From: Clostridia bacterium
GTDB lineage: Bacteria; Bacillota; Clostridia; Oscillospirales; CAG-272
Assembly (NCBI GenBank): GCA_017463485.1
Contig: JAFTPD010000002.1
Span: 257,870 to 321,869 of the forward strand
DNA: 64,000 nt
Direction of reading: 5' to 3'
Shown: positions 35,316 to 45,000 of the stretch, in pieces
Layout of the letters: every line of letters starts with the position of its first letter
How positions within the stretch are numbered: the stretch's first letter is position 1
Made by a program: the position numbers and the translations under genes
The notes under the pieces: generated by a model
What the model was told of the DNA's origin: nothing
The model's input: the letters and a program-made list of their open reading frames with translations, nothing else
The model's database searches: none

Positions 35316-35492
35316 TTACTTGTACTTTCTCTTACGTGCAGCCTCGGACTTCTTCTTGCGCTTTACGCTGGGCTTCTCGTAGCATTCTCTCTTACGAAGC
35401 TCGCCGAGGATGTTGGAGCGTGCACACTGGCGCTTAAAACGACGCAGAGCGCTGTCAAGCGACTCGCCGTCTTTAACTCTGACTTCTGCCAT
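35316..35492 (-). CDS. rpsU: 30S ribosomal protein S21
   Basis: bS21, a small basic protein of the ribosomal platform near the anti-SD region, made late in 30S assembly. The 58 residues read [20 protein letters not shown] at the start, then [20 protein letters not shown] and a Lys/Arg tail. Length is normal for Firmicutes. The ATG at 35492 has a GGGGAGGG ribosome site upstream. It is a single-gene unit with its own consensus promoter and terminator; the usual yqeY neighbour is absent. Confidence 0.97.
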   Translation of the reverse strand: MAEVRVKDGESLDSALRRFKRQCARSNILGELRKRECYEKPSVKRKKKSEAARKRKYK

Positions 35493-35562
35493 TTCTGTTT
35501 TCCCTCCCCTCGCCTGTGCCGAAGATAGGTTTCCAAGATTACTCTTGGCAAACTCCTGAAAT

Positions 35563-35591
35563 ATTATACAATACTCCCACGGATTTGTCAA
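35563..35591 (-). promoter_or_regulatory. Sigma-A promoter of rpsU
   Basis: Minus strand TTGACA (35591-35586), 17 bases, TATAAT (35568-35563). Both hexamers are consensus. The leader is about 65 bases. Confidence 0.88.
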
Positions 35592-35651
35592 TAGCAAATT
35601 CAAAAAAATTTCAACTTTTTTATGCGAGTAAAAAATATTTTCAATTATAGG

Positions 35652-35680
35652 TTGATTTGTTTACATAAATCTGCTATAAT
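35652..35680 (+). promoter_or_regulatory. Sigma-A promoter of the ECF S-component gene
   Basis: TTGATT (35652-35657), 17 bases, TATAAT (35675-35680). The start codon is only about 25 bases past the expected transcript start, so there is no room for a vitamin riboswitch. Confidence 0.75.
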
Positions 35681-35710
35681 CTACTATCATCAAGAAAAAT
35701 CGAGGACGTT

Positions 35711-36241
35711 ATGAAGCACAAAAAGCTGTATCTTACCGTATATTCCGCCGTTTTCGCGGCACTTATCTGCGTTGCAACAATTATAATATACATACCCATC
35801 CCCACGGGCGGATACGCACATCTCGGTGACGGACTGGTATTGCTGTCGGGACTGTTTCTGCCAATTCCCTATGCTGCAGTCGCCTCAGGACTCGGCTCGG
35901 CACTTGCCGATATTTTCTCGGGTTACGCGATATACGCCCCCGCTACGTTAATAATAAAAGCGCTGTGCGCCGTGACCGCCGCGCTTGTATTCCAAGCGTT
36001 GAAAAAACTCCCTCTGATTGTGAGGACGGTTTTGTCCTGCATTGCCGCTGAAATTTTAATGGTGCTTGGATATCTCGCCGTCGAAGCCTTTGCTTTAGGC
36101 TATGGCGCGGCTGCTTTGGGCGGTATATTCGGAAACGCCATGCAGGGCTGTGTCGGCACGGTCAGCTGCTCTGTTCTGTACCTCGCGCTTCGCAAGACGC
36201 GCCTAATAGCAAATCATCACAGCTCGGACAACGAGTCGTAA
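35711..36241 (+). CDS. ECF transporter S component (substrate-binding membrane subunit)
   Basis: A 176-residue membrane protein with five to six hydrophobic segments. It shows the ECF S-component pattern: an N-terminal LTVYSAVFAALICVATIIIYIPIP helix-loop, then GGYAHLGDGLVLLSGLFLP and GLGSALADIFSGY. The GxxHLGDGxVLLSG segment is typical of the PF07155-type group, whose members carry riboflavin or other vitamin-like substrates; the ligand is not clear. No EcfA or EcfT genes are near, as is usual for group II systems that share one energising module. GAGGACGTT precedes the ATG. Its 3' end overlaps the convergent pseudouridine synthase gene by 25 bases. Confidence 0.85.
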   Translation: MKHKKLYLTVYSAVFAALICVATIIIYIPIPTGGYAHLGDGLVLLSGLFLPIPYAAVASGLGSALADIFSGYAIYAPATLIIKALCAVTAALVFQALKKLPLIVRTVLSCIAAEILMVLGYLAVEAFALGYGAAALGGIFGNAMQGCVGTVSCSVLYLALRKTRLIANHHSSDNES

Positions 36242-36903
36242 AACAAGCACCACGGATACGCGCTCATATCAGGCATGGCGCAGACGGAAACATGCTTTCC
36301 CGTTATAGGATGCGCGAAGCTTGCCTTGTACGACCAGAGCGCAAGACCGCCGCGCTTTTCGCGTCCCCCATATTTTCCGTCCCCCGAAAGCGGCGCGCGT
36401 CGAGTGGCAAACTGCGCTCTTATCTGATGGGTGCGTCCCGTAAAAAGCCTTATGCTCCATAAGGCTTTTTTCTTTTGTATGCCGTCCTCTGACACCTCGG
36501 CGATAAGGCGACAGACAAGCTTTGCGGGCTTTACTCCCGCGCGCCGCCTATCAACGGAAAACGTCTTGTTTTTGAGCTTGTCGTGATAGAGCAAGTCCTC
36601 CATTATCATCTCTCCACCGACATATCCTTCGGGTATTCCCTCGCTGACGGCAAGATATTCCTTAACGTAGGCTTCGTGGTCGCTGACAAGCGCAGACAGC
36701 TTACCCGTAACTTGCTCATTGAGCGAGTACATTATCACGCCGCCCGTGGGTGTATCAAGTCTGTGGACAAGTCCCGCAAAGCCAAGCTCCTCAGATAGGC
36801 TGTCAAGGAGGCTGATGCCACCCGTTCTGTCCGGCTGTGACGGTATTCCGACCGGTTTTCGGCAAAGGCACAAATATTTATCTCGGTAGAGTATTTCAGG
36901 CAT
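36217..36903 (-). CDS. RluA-family pseudouridine synthase
   Basis: A 228-residue synthase of the RluA group without an S4 domain. The catalytic loop is GLVHRLDTPTGGVIMY (Asp near residue 48), against the common HRLDRxTSG, so the following Arg is Thr here. Later blocks are VKEYLAVSEG and LFTGRTHQIRAQFA (near 155) and PLSGDGKYGG. The target uridine, in rRNA or tRNA, cannot be predicted. The start at 36903 follows AAGGAG. The gene lacks a clear promoter and converges on the ECF gene. Confidence 0.88.
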   Translation of the reverse strand: MPEILYRDKYLCLCRKPVGIPSQPDRTGGISLLDSLSEELGFAGLVHRLDTPTGGVIMYSLNEQVTGKLSALVSDHEAYVKEYLAVSEGIPEGYVGGEMIMEDLLYHDKLKNKTFSVDRRRAGVKPAKLVCRLIAEVSEDGIQKKKALWSIRLFTGRTHQIRAQFATRRAPLSGDGKYGGREKRGGLALWSYKASFAHPITGKHVSVCAMPDMSAYPWCLFYDSLSEL

Positions 36904-37001
36904 AAAAACTCCTTCTTTGTCATAGTCACGTTCATTTTACCACACATTTCTCCCTTTTTCAACAGCTATGTGCGAATTTCAAAATTATTTTGCGAATTTA
37001 C

Positions 37002-37030
37002 TTGAAATTTTTGATAGTATATGTTATACT
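37002..37030 (+). promoter_or_regulatory. Sigma-A promoter of the parvulin gene
   Basis: TTGAAA (37002-37007), 17 bases, TATACT (37025-37030). It sits 37 bases before the ATG at 37067, which has GAAAGGAAT upstream. Confidence 0.75.
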
Positions 37031-37066
37031 AAAAGTAATATATATTTTGAAAGGAATTTTTGAATT

Positions 37067-37837
37067 ATGGATATCATCAAAACAGGCGGCGCGGCGCAGG
37101 GCGGCGTGCTTGCACAGGTAAACGGCAAGCCTATTACCGACGAGGACGTTGAAAAATTTATTCGCGCTCTCGGTCCTCAGGGTCAGGCGTACCGCTCCCC
37201 CCAGGGACGCGCGGCAGTTCTTGAACAGCTTATCGCGCAAAGACTTTTCCTTCTTGACGCACAGCGCAATCTTATGGAGCGCGAGCAGGAGTTTAAGGAT
37301 CAGCTTGCCGCTGTCAAGGAGCAGCTCCTTATGGAATACGCTATTGCAAAGACTGTGCAGAACGTAAAGCTTTCCGAGGATGAGGTGCGTGCATACTACA
37401 ACGAAAACGCAGACGAATTTGCAGGTCAGGAAACCGTCAATGCAAGTCATATTCTTGTTGACAGCGAGGACAAGGCAAACGAGATCCTTGCAAAGATAAA
37501 CGCAGGTGAGATCACCTTTGAGGATGCGGCGCGAGAATTCAGCTCCTGCCCCTCCAAGGCAAACGGCGGAAATCTCGGCGATTTCGGCCGCGGGCAGATG
37601 GTACCCGAGTTTGATACCGCTTGCTTTGGAATGCAGGTAGGCGAGCTTAGCGGTCCCGTTAAGACGCAGTTTGGTTATCACCTCATCAAGCTCAACGCGC
37701 AAAACGAGGCAAAGCCGCTCTCTTACAACGAGGTGCGCGATCAGCTTTACGCGAAGCTTTATCAAGAAAAACAGCAGGCGGCTTATCAGAGCAAGATCAA
37801 TCAGCTCAAAATACTTTACCCGGTAGATAAATTCTGA
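37067..37837 (+). CDS. Cytosolic parvulin-type peptidylprolyl isomerase (SurA/PrsA-like)
   Basis: A 256-residue foldase. An N-terminal SurA-N/PrsA-like helical arm (about 15-115) starts LAQVNGKPITDEDVEKFI. The rotamase domain (about 120-215) has VNASHILVDSEDKANEIL, FSSCPSKANGGNLGDFGRGQMVPEFD and the FGYHLIKL close. Unlike PrsA there is no signal peptide or lipobox, so it should act in the cytosol. A hairpin and the QueG-like gene follow on the same strand. Confidence 0.9.
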   Translation: MDIIKTGGAAQGGVLAQVNGKPITDEDVEKFIRALGPQGQAYRSPQGRAAVLEQLIAQRLFLLDAQRNLMEREQEFKDQLAAVKEQLLMEYAIAKTVQNVKLSEDEVRAYYNENADEFAGQETVNASHILVDSEDKANEILAKINAGEITFEDAAREFSSCPSKANGGNLGDFGRGQMVPEFDTACFGMQVGELSGPVKTQFGYHLIKLNAQNEAKPLSYNEVRDQLYAKLYQEKQQAAYQSKINQLKILYPVDKF

Positions 37838-37862
37838 TTTGATCGGGAGCTTGAATATTGTG

Positions 37863-37893
37863 GGAAGTGCTTCGATCAAATCGACGCACTTCC
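37863..37893 (+). other. Intercistronic hairpin after the parvulin gene
   Basis: GGAAGTGC and GCACTTCC flank a second TCGAT/ATCGA stem with a CAA loop and one mismatch. No strong U-tract follows (TCTGCTTTA), so it may be an RNA stability or weak termination element before the QueG-like gene. Confidence 0.45.
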
Positions 37894-37912
37894 TCTGCTT
37901 TACGGAGAATCC

Positions 37913-38785
37913 ATGAAAAACGAAGATATACTGTCAAGTGTAAAAAATATCCTTACGCCGCAAGGAATACTCGCTCGAGCTATTCCCTTGTCGGAGTGCA
38001 GGATAACAAAGCCTTATCTGCTTGATAAGTGCGGCATAGCTACAACGGACGGCACGGCAATAATGCTCGCCGTCCCCTACGTCGTGCCGAATATTGCGAA
38101 AGGTAAGCATAACGTGTCCCTCTACGCCGCCGCAAAGGACTATCACTTGTTTTTCAACAGATTATCCGACACTCTGCTCCCGCGTCTGCGTCAGGAATTC
38201 CCCGAAGCGGACTTCGCGATATTTGCCGACCATTCCCCTATTGACGAAATTGACGCCGCTGTGCGTGCTGGCTTAGGTGTCAAGGGACAAAACGGTCTGC
38301 TTTTGACTCGGGAATACGGCAGCTTTGTTTTTATCGGTGAGATCATCACGAGTGCTTCGCCTAAGCTCGACGGATATATTCCGCGAACTGCCGAAATGCC
38401 GAAATGCTCAAACTGCGGAAGGTGTCTTGCCGCCTGCCCTGCGGGTTGCACATCCGAAAGTCGCGCGGGATGTCTGTCTGCGATGACGCAAAAAAAGGGT
38501 GAGCTTACTCCCGACGAGCAAGCCGCACTTGCCGCTCATCCGCTTGTATGGGGTTGTGACGAGTGTCAGCTTGCTTGCCCGATAAATCAAAAAATACTGA
38601 GTGACAATGTCAGCACGGATGTTGATTTTTTTCGTGAAAAGCTGACACCTCTGCTTGACGCGAAAACTGTAAACAGCATGTCGGACGACAAGTTTTCGAG
38701 CCGTGCTTACGCTTGGCGCGGCAAGAATACTATACTCCGAAATCTTAAACTGAAAAACACTAACGGAAAGGACAGCTTATGTTAA
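37913..38785 (+). CDS. queG: Epoxyqueuosine reductase (QueG)-like double [4Fe-4S] protein
   Basis: QueG uses cobalamin and two [4Fe-4S] clusters to reduce epoxyqueuosine in tRNA. The 290-residue chain has the DUF1730 portion with AAKDYHLFFNRL, FADHSPIDE (Asp of the active site) and RAGLGVKGQNGLLLTREYGSF, cut here by its core GLGVKGQNGLLL. The ferredoxin motifs are CSNCGRCLAACPAGC (near 163) and WGCDECQLACPIN (near 210). It lacks the C-terminal HEAT-repeat tail of many QueG proteins. No queuosine synthesis genes are nearby. It overlaps addB by 7 bases. Confidence 0.75.
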   Translation: MKNEDILSSVKNILTPQGILARAIPLSECRITKPYLLDKCGIATTDGTAIMLAVPYVVPNIAKGKHNVSLYAAAKDYHLFFNRLSDTLLPRLRQEFPEADFAIFADHSPIDEIDAAVRAGLGVKGQNGLLLTREYGSFVFIGEIITSASPKLDGYIPRTAEMPKCSNCGRCLAACPAGCTSESRAGCLSAMTQKKGELTPDEQAALAAHPLVWGCDECQLACPINQKILSDNVSTDVDFFREKLTPLLDAKTVNSMSDDKFSSRAYAWRGKNTILRNLKLKNTNGKDSLC

Positions 38786-41700
38786 GATTGATAACGGGAC
38801 GCTCGGGTAGCGGCAAAACGCAAGAAATAATATCAATGATAAGCTCTGCCGTTTCCGAGGGTAAAAATACGCTTCTTATCGTCCCTGAACAGCAGGTATA
38901 CAGTTGCGAGCGAAATATTTTGCCACAGCTTCCTACCTCTGCGGGACTTAATTTTGAGATACTCAGCTTCTCCCGCCTTGCTCAGAAGGTCGCTTCTTTA
39001 TACGGCGGTGTGGCGGGCAAAGTACCGACACAAAGCATTAAGACCTTGCTTATGTGGCGCAATCTGCGTGAGGTCTCCGACGTGCTTGAGGAATTCGGCA
39101 AGGTTTCAAGCTCATATTCCTCCGATGCGACTCTTACCTCTCTTATGCTTGCCACGGTTAGTGAATTAAAGCACTCAAACGTTTCGGCGGATCAGCTTGT
39201 TTCCATTGCCGACGGTCTTGACGAGGGTAGCCCTCTTGGTGCGAAATTCCGAGATATTGCTGTCGTCAGCACTGCCTACGATCTGCTTCTCAAGGGAATA
39301 TACGGCGAAAATCCTGCGGACAGGCTCACACTTGCCGCAGAGCAGATACGCGAGAACGAATTTTTCCGAGATACGACGGTTTTTGTTGATTCGTTTACCA
39401 GCTTCACGGCACAGGAATACGATATTTTGCGTTCCGCGCTTTTTGACGCTGACGAGCTGTGCGTAGCCCTTTGCGCTGACAAGGAAGGCTCGGATGCCGT
39501 GCATTTTCTGTCAACCGTCGATACGATAAAGCGGCTTTGCAAAATAGCCGCAGAATATTCCGAGTCGGTTGAGATAAAGCATCTTGACAGCAACGTGCGC
39601 ACTCAAAGTCATGAGCTTCGCGCGCTTGAAGAAAATCTTTGGAATTTCCAGCTTTCCGACGGACTTTCTGCTACTGTTCCCGCAGACAATCGCGGTGACG
39701 TCACCCTGCTTACCGCAGAGAACGTATACGACGAGGCAGAGGCTGCTGCGCTTAATATAAGAGATCTTGTACGGCATGGAATTCCCTACGAAAATATAGC
39801 TATTCTCGTGCGCGACACCACCGCTTGGGAAGGTATACTTGATGCGGCGCTTGACTCATACGGTATTCCGTATTTCGTGTCCGAGCGGACAAGCGTGGCT
39901 ACTAAGCCGCTGGCTCGCCTACTGCTTTCCTCCCTCCGCGCCATATCTCGCGGCTGGCAGACGGCTGACGTTATGGACGTGCTCAAAACCGGACTCTGCA
40001 ATATTTCGATTGATGACGTCGATATGTTTGAGGAGTACGTTTTTACTTGGAACATTTCGGGGCGCAAGATGACCGAGGCTGTCTGGAATATGAATCCCGA
40101 CGGGTATACTGTCGAGATGTCCGAGCGCGGACGGCTCATCCTTGAAGCGGCTAACCGAGTCCGCACCGCCCTCATGACTCCCTTGCTCGCCTTGAAAGCC
40201 GACCTTGAGGCTTCGGAAAGCGTTACCGAGCAGTGCCGCGCTATATACACATATCTGACCGCCCTTGACGTTAAGCAGCGGCAGATCGAGCGCGCCGAAG
40301 CACTTATCGCACGTGACAAGATAAAGGAGGCAGGCGAGGAGCTTCGCCTGTGGTCATTCGTATCCGAAAGCCTTGTTTCTCTTTCCAGTGTCATGGAAAA
40401 CTGCAAGCCTATGCGCCCTGACGAGCTTGAAGGTGCACTGAATATTCTTTTCACGTCAACGGATATGGGCTCGATCCCCGCAAGACATGACTGCGTTATT
40501 ATCGGCTCTGCAAAGACATTGCGTGCAGACAATATCAAAGCTGCCTTGGTGCTTGGACTTTGCGAGAGCGAATTCCCCGGCGCTCCAAAGCCTGCGGGGG
40601 TATTCACGGACAGTGACAGAGAATTTCTCGCAAGTCACGGTATATCGCTCGGCTCGGACGCTGATATTGACTCCTCCGAGGAGCTGATGTACGTTTACCG
40701 CGCACTTTCCATGCCGTCGGAAAAGCTTTACGCATCATACAATCTTTGCACTACAGACGGTAAGAAAAAAACTCCGTCCGTTGCCTTTGCGCGCCTATCT
40801 CGGCTGTTCGATTATGCGGATATTAAAAATTTCAAGACTTCAATGATATACGACAAGCAACAGCTTACGTCGCACGGAGCTGCTGTCCGTCAGGCTTACA
40901 AAAACGTCAGCGGCGCGACTGCCAAGAGCATACTCGGTGACAAGCTTCATCTCTCGCAGACTAAAATTAAGCGTTTCTTCAGTTGCCCGTACAGCTATTA
41001 CGCATCATACGTGCTGAAGCTCCGCGAGCGTGAGCGTGCAGAGCTCGGATCACTTAGCTCGGGACTGTTTTTGCATCACGTAGTCGAGCATTTTCTCCGT
41101 CGCACACTTGACGAAAACAACTCCATAAAGCCTCTCTCAGACGACGAGGTACAAACTCTTGCCGAGGAGATCATTGCAGATTACGTCCGCGAGCTGTGCG
41201 GTGATATGGCACGACTTGGCAGTGTCATTCACTTGTTCGGACGTATGCGCACTGTTGCAATAGCACTTATCAACAGCGTTATTGCAGAGCTTCGCCAATC
41301 ACAGTTCCGTCCCTTCGGCTTTGAGGTAAAATTCGACGAATTTACTCCCAACTCCCCCGCTCCAATGACTATTGACCTTAATTTGGCACGGGAAAACGAA
41401 GCCGACGACCCTGTAAAGCTTATTTTCGGTGGCACTGCCGACCGTATCGACTTTTACAAAAAGGACGATAAGATCTTTATCCGAGTCATTGACTACAAGT
41501 CCTCCTCCCACGATATTGACTTTTCCGAGGGCGCGTTTGATAAGGATCTCAACGTCCAGCTCCTTATTTACATGTTCGCTATATGCTCGCCGCAAAACAG
41601 ACGGCTGTTTGCGGACACGACTACCGATATTCTCCCTGCTTCCGCTATGTACGTCAGCTACGGAGAAAACACAAACAACGGTAGCGTCGATATCAAGCGC

Positions 41701-41991
41701 ACGGGACTTATCCTTGATACGTCGGAGATACTTCGGGCAACGTCAAGCGAGCTTGACCGACAATTTCTCCCCGGTATCAGCTTCAACAAGGACGGTACGC
41801 CGCGCGGCAAGGCGCTTTGCCCGCAGGACCGAATGGACGCACTTGAAGCCGAGCTTCGCGACGCGCTCTCGGACACGGCAAGACGGCTTTACGGCGGTAT
41901 CGCCGAGCGCACGCCCTCTGACACGGCTTGTACGTTCTGCGTTATGAAGGACTCCTGTCCTTCGTGCGTCAGAAGCAAAAATCAATTTTAA
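38779..41991 (+). CDS. addB: ATP-dependent helicase/deoxyribonuclease subunit B (AddB/RexB)
   Basis: AddB forms with AddA the Firmicute counterpart of RecBCD, which processes double-strand breaks to Chi sites for RecA. The 1070 residues begin with a superfamily 1-like ITGRSGSGKT Walker A near 5-14. The C-terminal nuclease domain has a FFSCPYSYYASY Cys near 735, RVIDYKSSSHD near 902, and the cluster-closing ACTFCVMKDSCPSC near 1050, so the four [4Fe-4S] ligands are present. It ends 12 bases before the addA ATG. Confidence 0.95.
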   Translation: MLRLITGRSGSGKTQEIISMISSAVSEGKNTLLIVPEQQVYSCERNILPQLPTSAGLNFEILSFSRLAQKVASLYGGVAGKVPTQSIKTLLMWRNLREVSDVLEEFGKVSSSYSSDATLTSLMLATVSELKHSNVSADQLVSIADGLDEGSPLGAKFRDIAVVSTAYDLLLKGIYGENPADRLTLAAEQIRENEFFRDTTVFVDSFTSFTAQEYDILRSALFDADELCVALCADKEGSDAVHFLSTVDTIKRLCKIAAEYSESVEIKHLDSNVRTQSHELRALEENLWNFQLSDGLSATVPADNRGDVTLLTAENVYDEAEAAALNIRDLVRHGIPYENIAILVRDTTAWEGILDAALDSYGIPYFVSERTSVATKPLARLLLSSLRAISRGWQTADVMDVLKTGLCNISIDDVDMFEEYVFTWNISGRKMTEAVWNMNPDGYTVEMSERGRLILEAANRVRTALMTPLLALKADLEASESVTEQCRAIYTYLTALDVKQRQIERAEALIARDKIKEAGEELRLWSFVSESLVSLSSVMENCKPMRPDELEGALNILFTSTDMGSIPARHDCVIIGSAKTLRADNIKAALVLGLCESEFPGAPKPAGVFTDSDREFLASHGISLGSDADIDSSEELMYVYRALSMPSEKLYASYNLCTTDGKKKTPSVAFARLSRLFDYADIKNFKTSMIYDKQQLTSHGAAVRQAYKNVSGATAKSILGDKLHLSQTKIKRFFSCPYSYYASYVLKLRERERAELGSLSSGLFLHHVVEHFLRRTLDENNSIKPLSDDEVQTLAEEIIADYVRELCGDMARLGSVIHLFGRMRTVAIALINSVIAELRQSQFRPFGFEVKFDEFTPNSPAPMTIDLNLARENEADDPVKLIFGGTADRIDFYKKDDKIFIRVIDYKSSSHDIDFSEGAFDKDLNVQLLIYMFAICSPQNRRLFADTTTDILPASAMYVSYGENTNNGSVDIKRTGLILDTSEILRATSSELDRQFLPGISFNKDGTPRGKALCPQDRMDALEAELRDALSDTARRLYGGIAERTPSDTACTFCVMKDSCPSCVRSKNQF

Positions 41992-42002
41992 CGGTGACAG
42001 AT

Positions 42003-45000
42003 ATGAAAGTTAAATGGACAGACGCGCAAGATAGCGCGATACGTGCCACGGGCAGGACGTTACTTGTTTCTGCGGCGGCAGGCTCGGGTAAAACGGCGAC
42101 GCTTACCGAAAAGATCATACGCGCACTTACCTCAAAGGACAACCGCTCCAGCCTGTCGAGAATGCTGATAGTTACCTTTACCAAGGCATCTGCGGCAGAC
42201 GTGCGTGCCAAGATCTCCAAGGCGCTTACTGCGGCGATAGCCGAAAATCCCGGAGACACGCATTTGTATAATCAGATGGTGCTACTGGGCAGTGCGGACA
42301 TTTCCACTATCGACGCCTTTTGCATGAAGCCAATCCGCGAGCATTTTGCAGAGTGCAAGCTTCCCGCCTCCTTCCGAATCGCGGACGACGCGGAGCTTGC
42401 TCCCATAAAGGAAAGAGTGCTTTCCAATCTTATCGACGAATTTTTCATAAAATACGCAGGGCAAAACGACGGCGAGAGTATATTTAACGTGCTTAACGGC
42501 AACGATTTTGCCGACCTTTTCGACGCACTCTCTGCGGCTAAGTCAGACGCTAAATTTACCGAGATCATGCTCAAGCTGCACTCCGATCTGCTCAACTATC
42601 CCGAGGGGCTCGAAATTCTGAAAAATCAAGCGGCTAATCTGCATCACGCGGCTGATACAAGAGATATTTTCCTTTGCCCTCACGGACAAACGGTTTTACG
42701 CTTGCTTGAAGAATTCTGCGATTCCGCTCTGCCATTTTTGACGGACGCGGTTAATACTCTTATGTTAGATGAAAAGGGAGCAAAATTCTATCTCCCCTCC
42801 TTTGCGTATGACCTGCAATTTGTCAATGATATCAGCAGGTTTTTGAAAGAAAAGAGACCTTATTCCGACTTTTGCGCTATGCTTTCCGCATACAAGGCGG
42901 TCGGACTTAAAGCCTACAAAAATGCCCCCGAAAATATCGCCAAGTTGAAGGATTCCCGTAGCGTTATCGTTTCCGCGCTCAATGAATTCAGGGATAATTT
43001 CTTCAGCTTTGGCGAGGACGAAATATATGCCGACCTCGCTCGCACTGCGCGTATGTGTGAGATCACCTACGATTTCCTCACTCACTACGACAAATCACTC
43101 ACTGAGGAGAAGCGCAACCGCGGTATTACCGACTTTACCGACAACAAGCGCATGCTTTATTCCCTGCTTTATGACGAGGCAGGCAATCTTACCCCGCTTG
43201 CCAAGGAGTATGCAACGAAGTACGATATCGTCTTTATTGACGAATATCAGGACGTAGACGAGATTCAGGACAAGATATTTGCCGCTATCGGCACCGACCA
43301 CAGATTTATGGTTGGCGATATCAAGCAAAGCATATACGGCTTCAGAGGCGCTGAGCCTACCGTATTTGCAGGCTACCGTCGCGATCTGCCTGACCTTGAT
43401 AAACACGGCTTTTGCAAGGATGGAAACAGTATTTTTATGTCTGAAAACTTCCGTTGCAACCAACCTATAATCAAAACGGCTAACGCTGTTTGCTCGCATG
43501 TTTTCCACGCTTGTCCCGACAGCATAGGCTACACCGACGGCGACGATCTGCGATTCTCCAAGGTAATCAAAGATTCAAATTACGTTCAGCCCAAGGTGCA
43601 ATTTGACGTGATCTTCGCGCCCGATAAGAAAAAGGATGAGGAATCCGAGTGTGACACCCCCGAACTTGAGCGTTCAACGCTCCCCCCCGAGGCTGTCAAT
43701 CTTGCCAACCGTATAGCCGAGCTTTTGCGCGGTGACTACCGTCTTGAAAACGGTGAGAGGATAAAGCCGTCGGATATTACGGTGCTTGTACGCAAGCATT
43801 CCGCAATTCCCGACCTCAAATCGGCTCTTGTGGCTATGAATATCCCAACGGAGGCTGCCGAGCTTGATAACGCGGAGGCGGGTCAGGATCTGCTTCACAG
43901 CGCGGAAATGATATATCTCGTCAATCTCCTGCGAGTTATCAACAATCCGTCAAGCGATATTCCCCTGCTTGAAATTCTCGGCAAAACGCCGCTGAACGGT
44001 GGCTTTGAGCTTGAGGAGATAGTAAATTTGCGCAATAAGCGGCTCAATGAAAATGCTGACAGCATGCAAGGGCTGTATTATACCGTCAAGCAGTACGCCG
44101 AAAGCGGTGCTGACCCGACGCTTGCCGCTAAATGCCGCGACTTCGTTTCTTGGCTTGAAGGACTCCGCGAGCTGTCGGTCACTCACTCTGCTGAGGAGCT
44201 TTTGCGAGTTATCAAGACGGATAAAAACTGTTACTGCGGCTCGTCTGATGCCTTTCTTTACATTTATGAAAAGGCGCGCACCTACCGTCAATCCTCCTTT
44301 GTAGGACTGTATAATTTCCTCAACTACTTTGAGCGTCATCTCATCACCGAAACAAAGGCTGTGGACGTTTCCTCATCCGACGGCGGCAGGGTTTCCATCA
44401 TGACGGTACACAACTCCAAGGGACTTGAATTTCCCGTCTGCTTCCTTTACAACTGCGGAGGCGCGTTCAGCACAAAGTCTGCTGAAAAGGATCTTATTTT
44501 CCTTCGCGAGCTTGGCATTTCGCTCATGCTTTTTCACCGAGTCGGCAAGCTTGGCGAGGGTTACAAAAAGAACACACTTTTGCGCAACATAGCCAAAAAA
44601 GCTATTATTTTGCGCGACCGCGAGGCGGAGATGCAAAATCTTTACGTTGCCATGACCCGCGCAAGAGAATACATGTTTATCAGTGCGTCGCCCACCAAAG
44701 CGTCAGGGGCGCTTTGCGGCTTTGACCGTGGCGACAGATTCCGTACCCTCTCCTGCAACAGCTATGCGCCGTGGCTTATCACGGGACTTCAAAAGGATGT
44801 CGCCGCGCACGATTACTGCCTTATCGACTATATTGACAAGGACAGTATTCTCCCTGCCGAGCCTTTGAGCGCAGATTCAGCAAGCTTGACCGCCACTGAC
44901 CTTGACGACGGCTTCGTCAGCAAATACAAGGATCTTGCAAGTACTGCGTCCGCACAGAACAACGAGGAAAAATTCCTGCGCTCACTGCCTACGAAAGTCC

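Noticed and set aside
35681..35710. Vitamin riboswitch controlling the ECF S-component
   Set aside because: The promoter leaves only about 30 bases of leader, too short for any known vitamin riboswitch.
36217..36241. Frameshift or sequencing error at the overlapping gene ends
   Set aside because: Both convergent genes end normally and keep family length; a 25-base tail overlap is acceptable.
36998..37879. Minus-strand open frame of about 293 codons
   Set aside because: It mirrors the parvulin gene, which has a promoter, ribosome site and a full rotamase domain.
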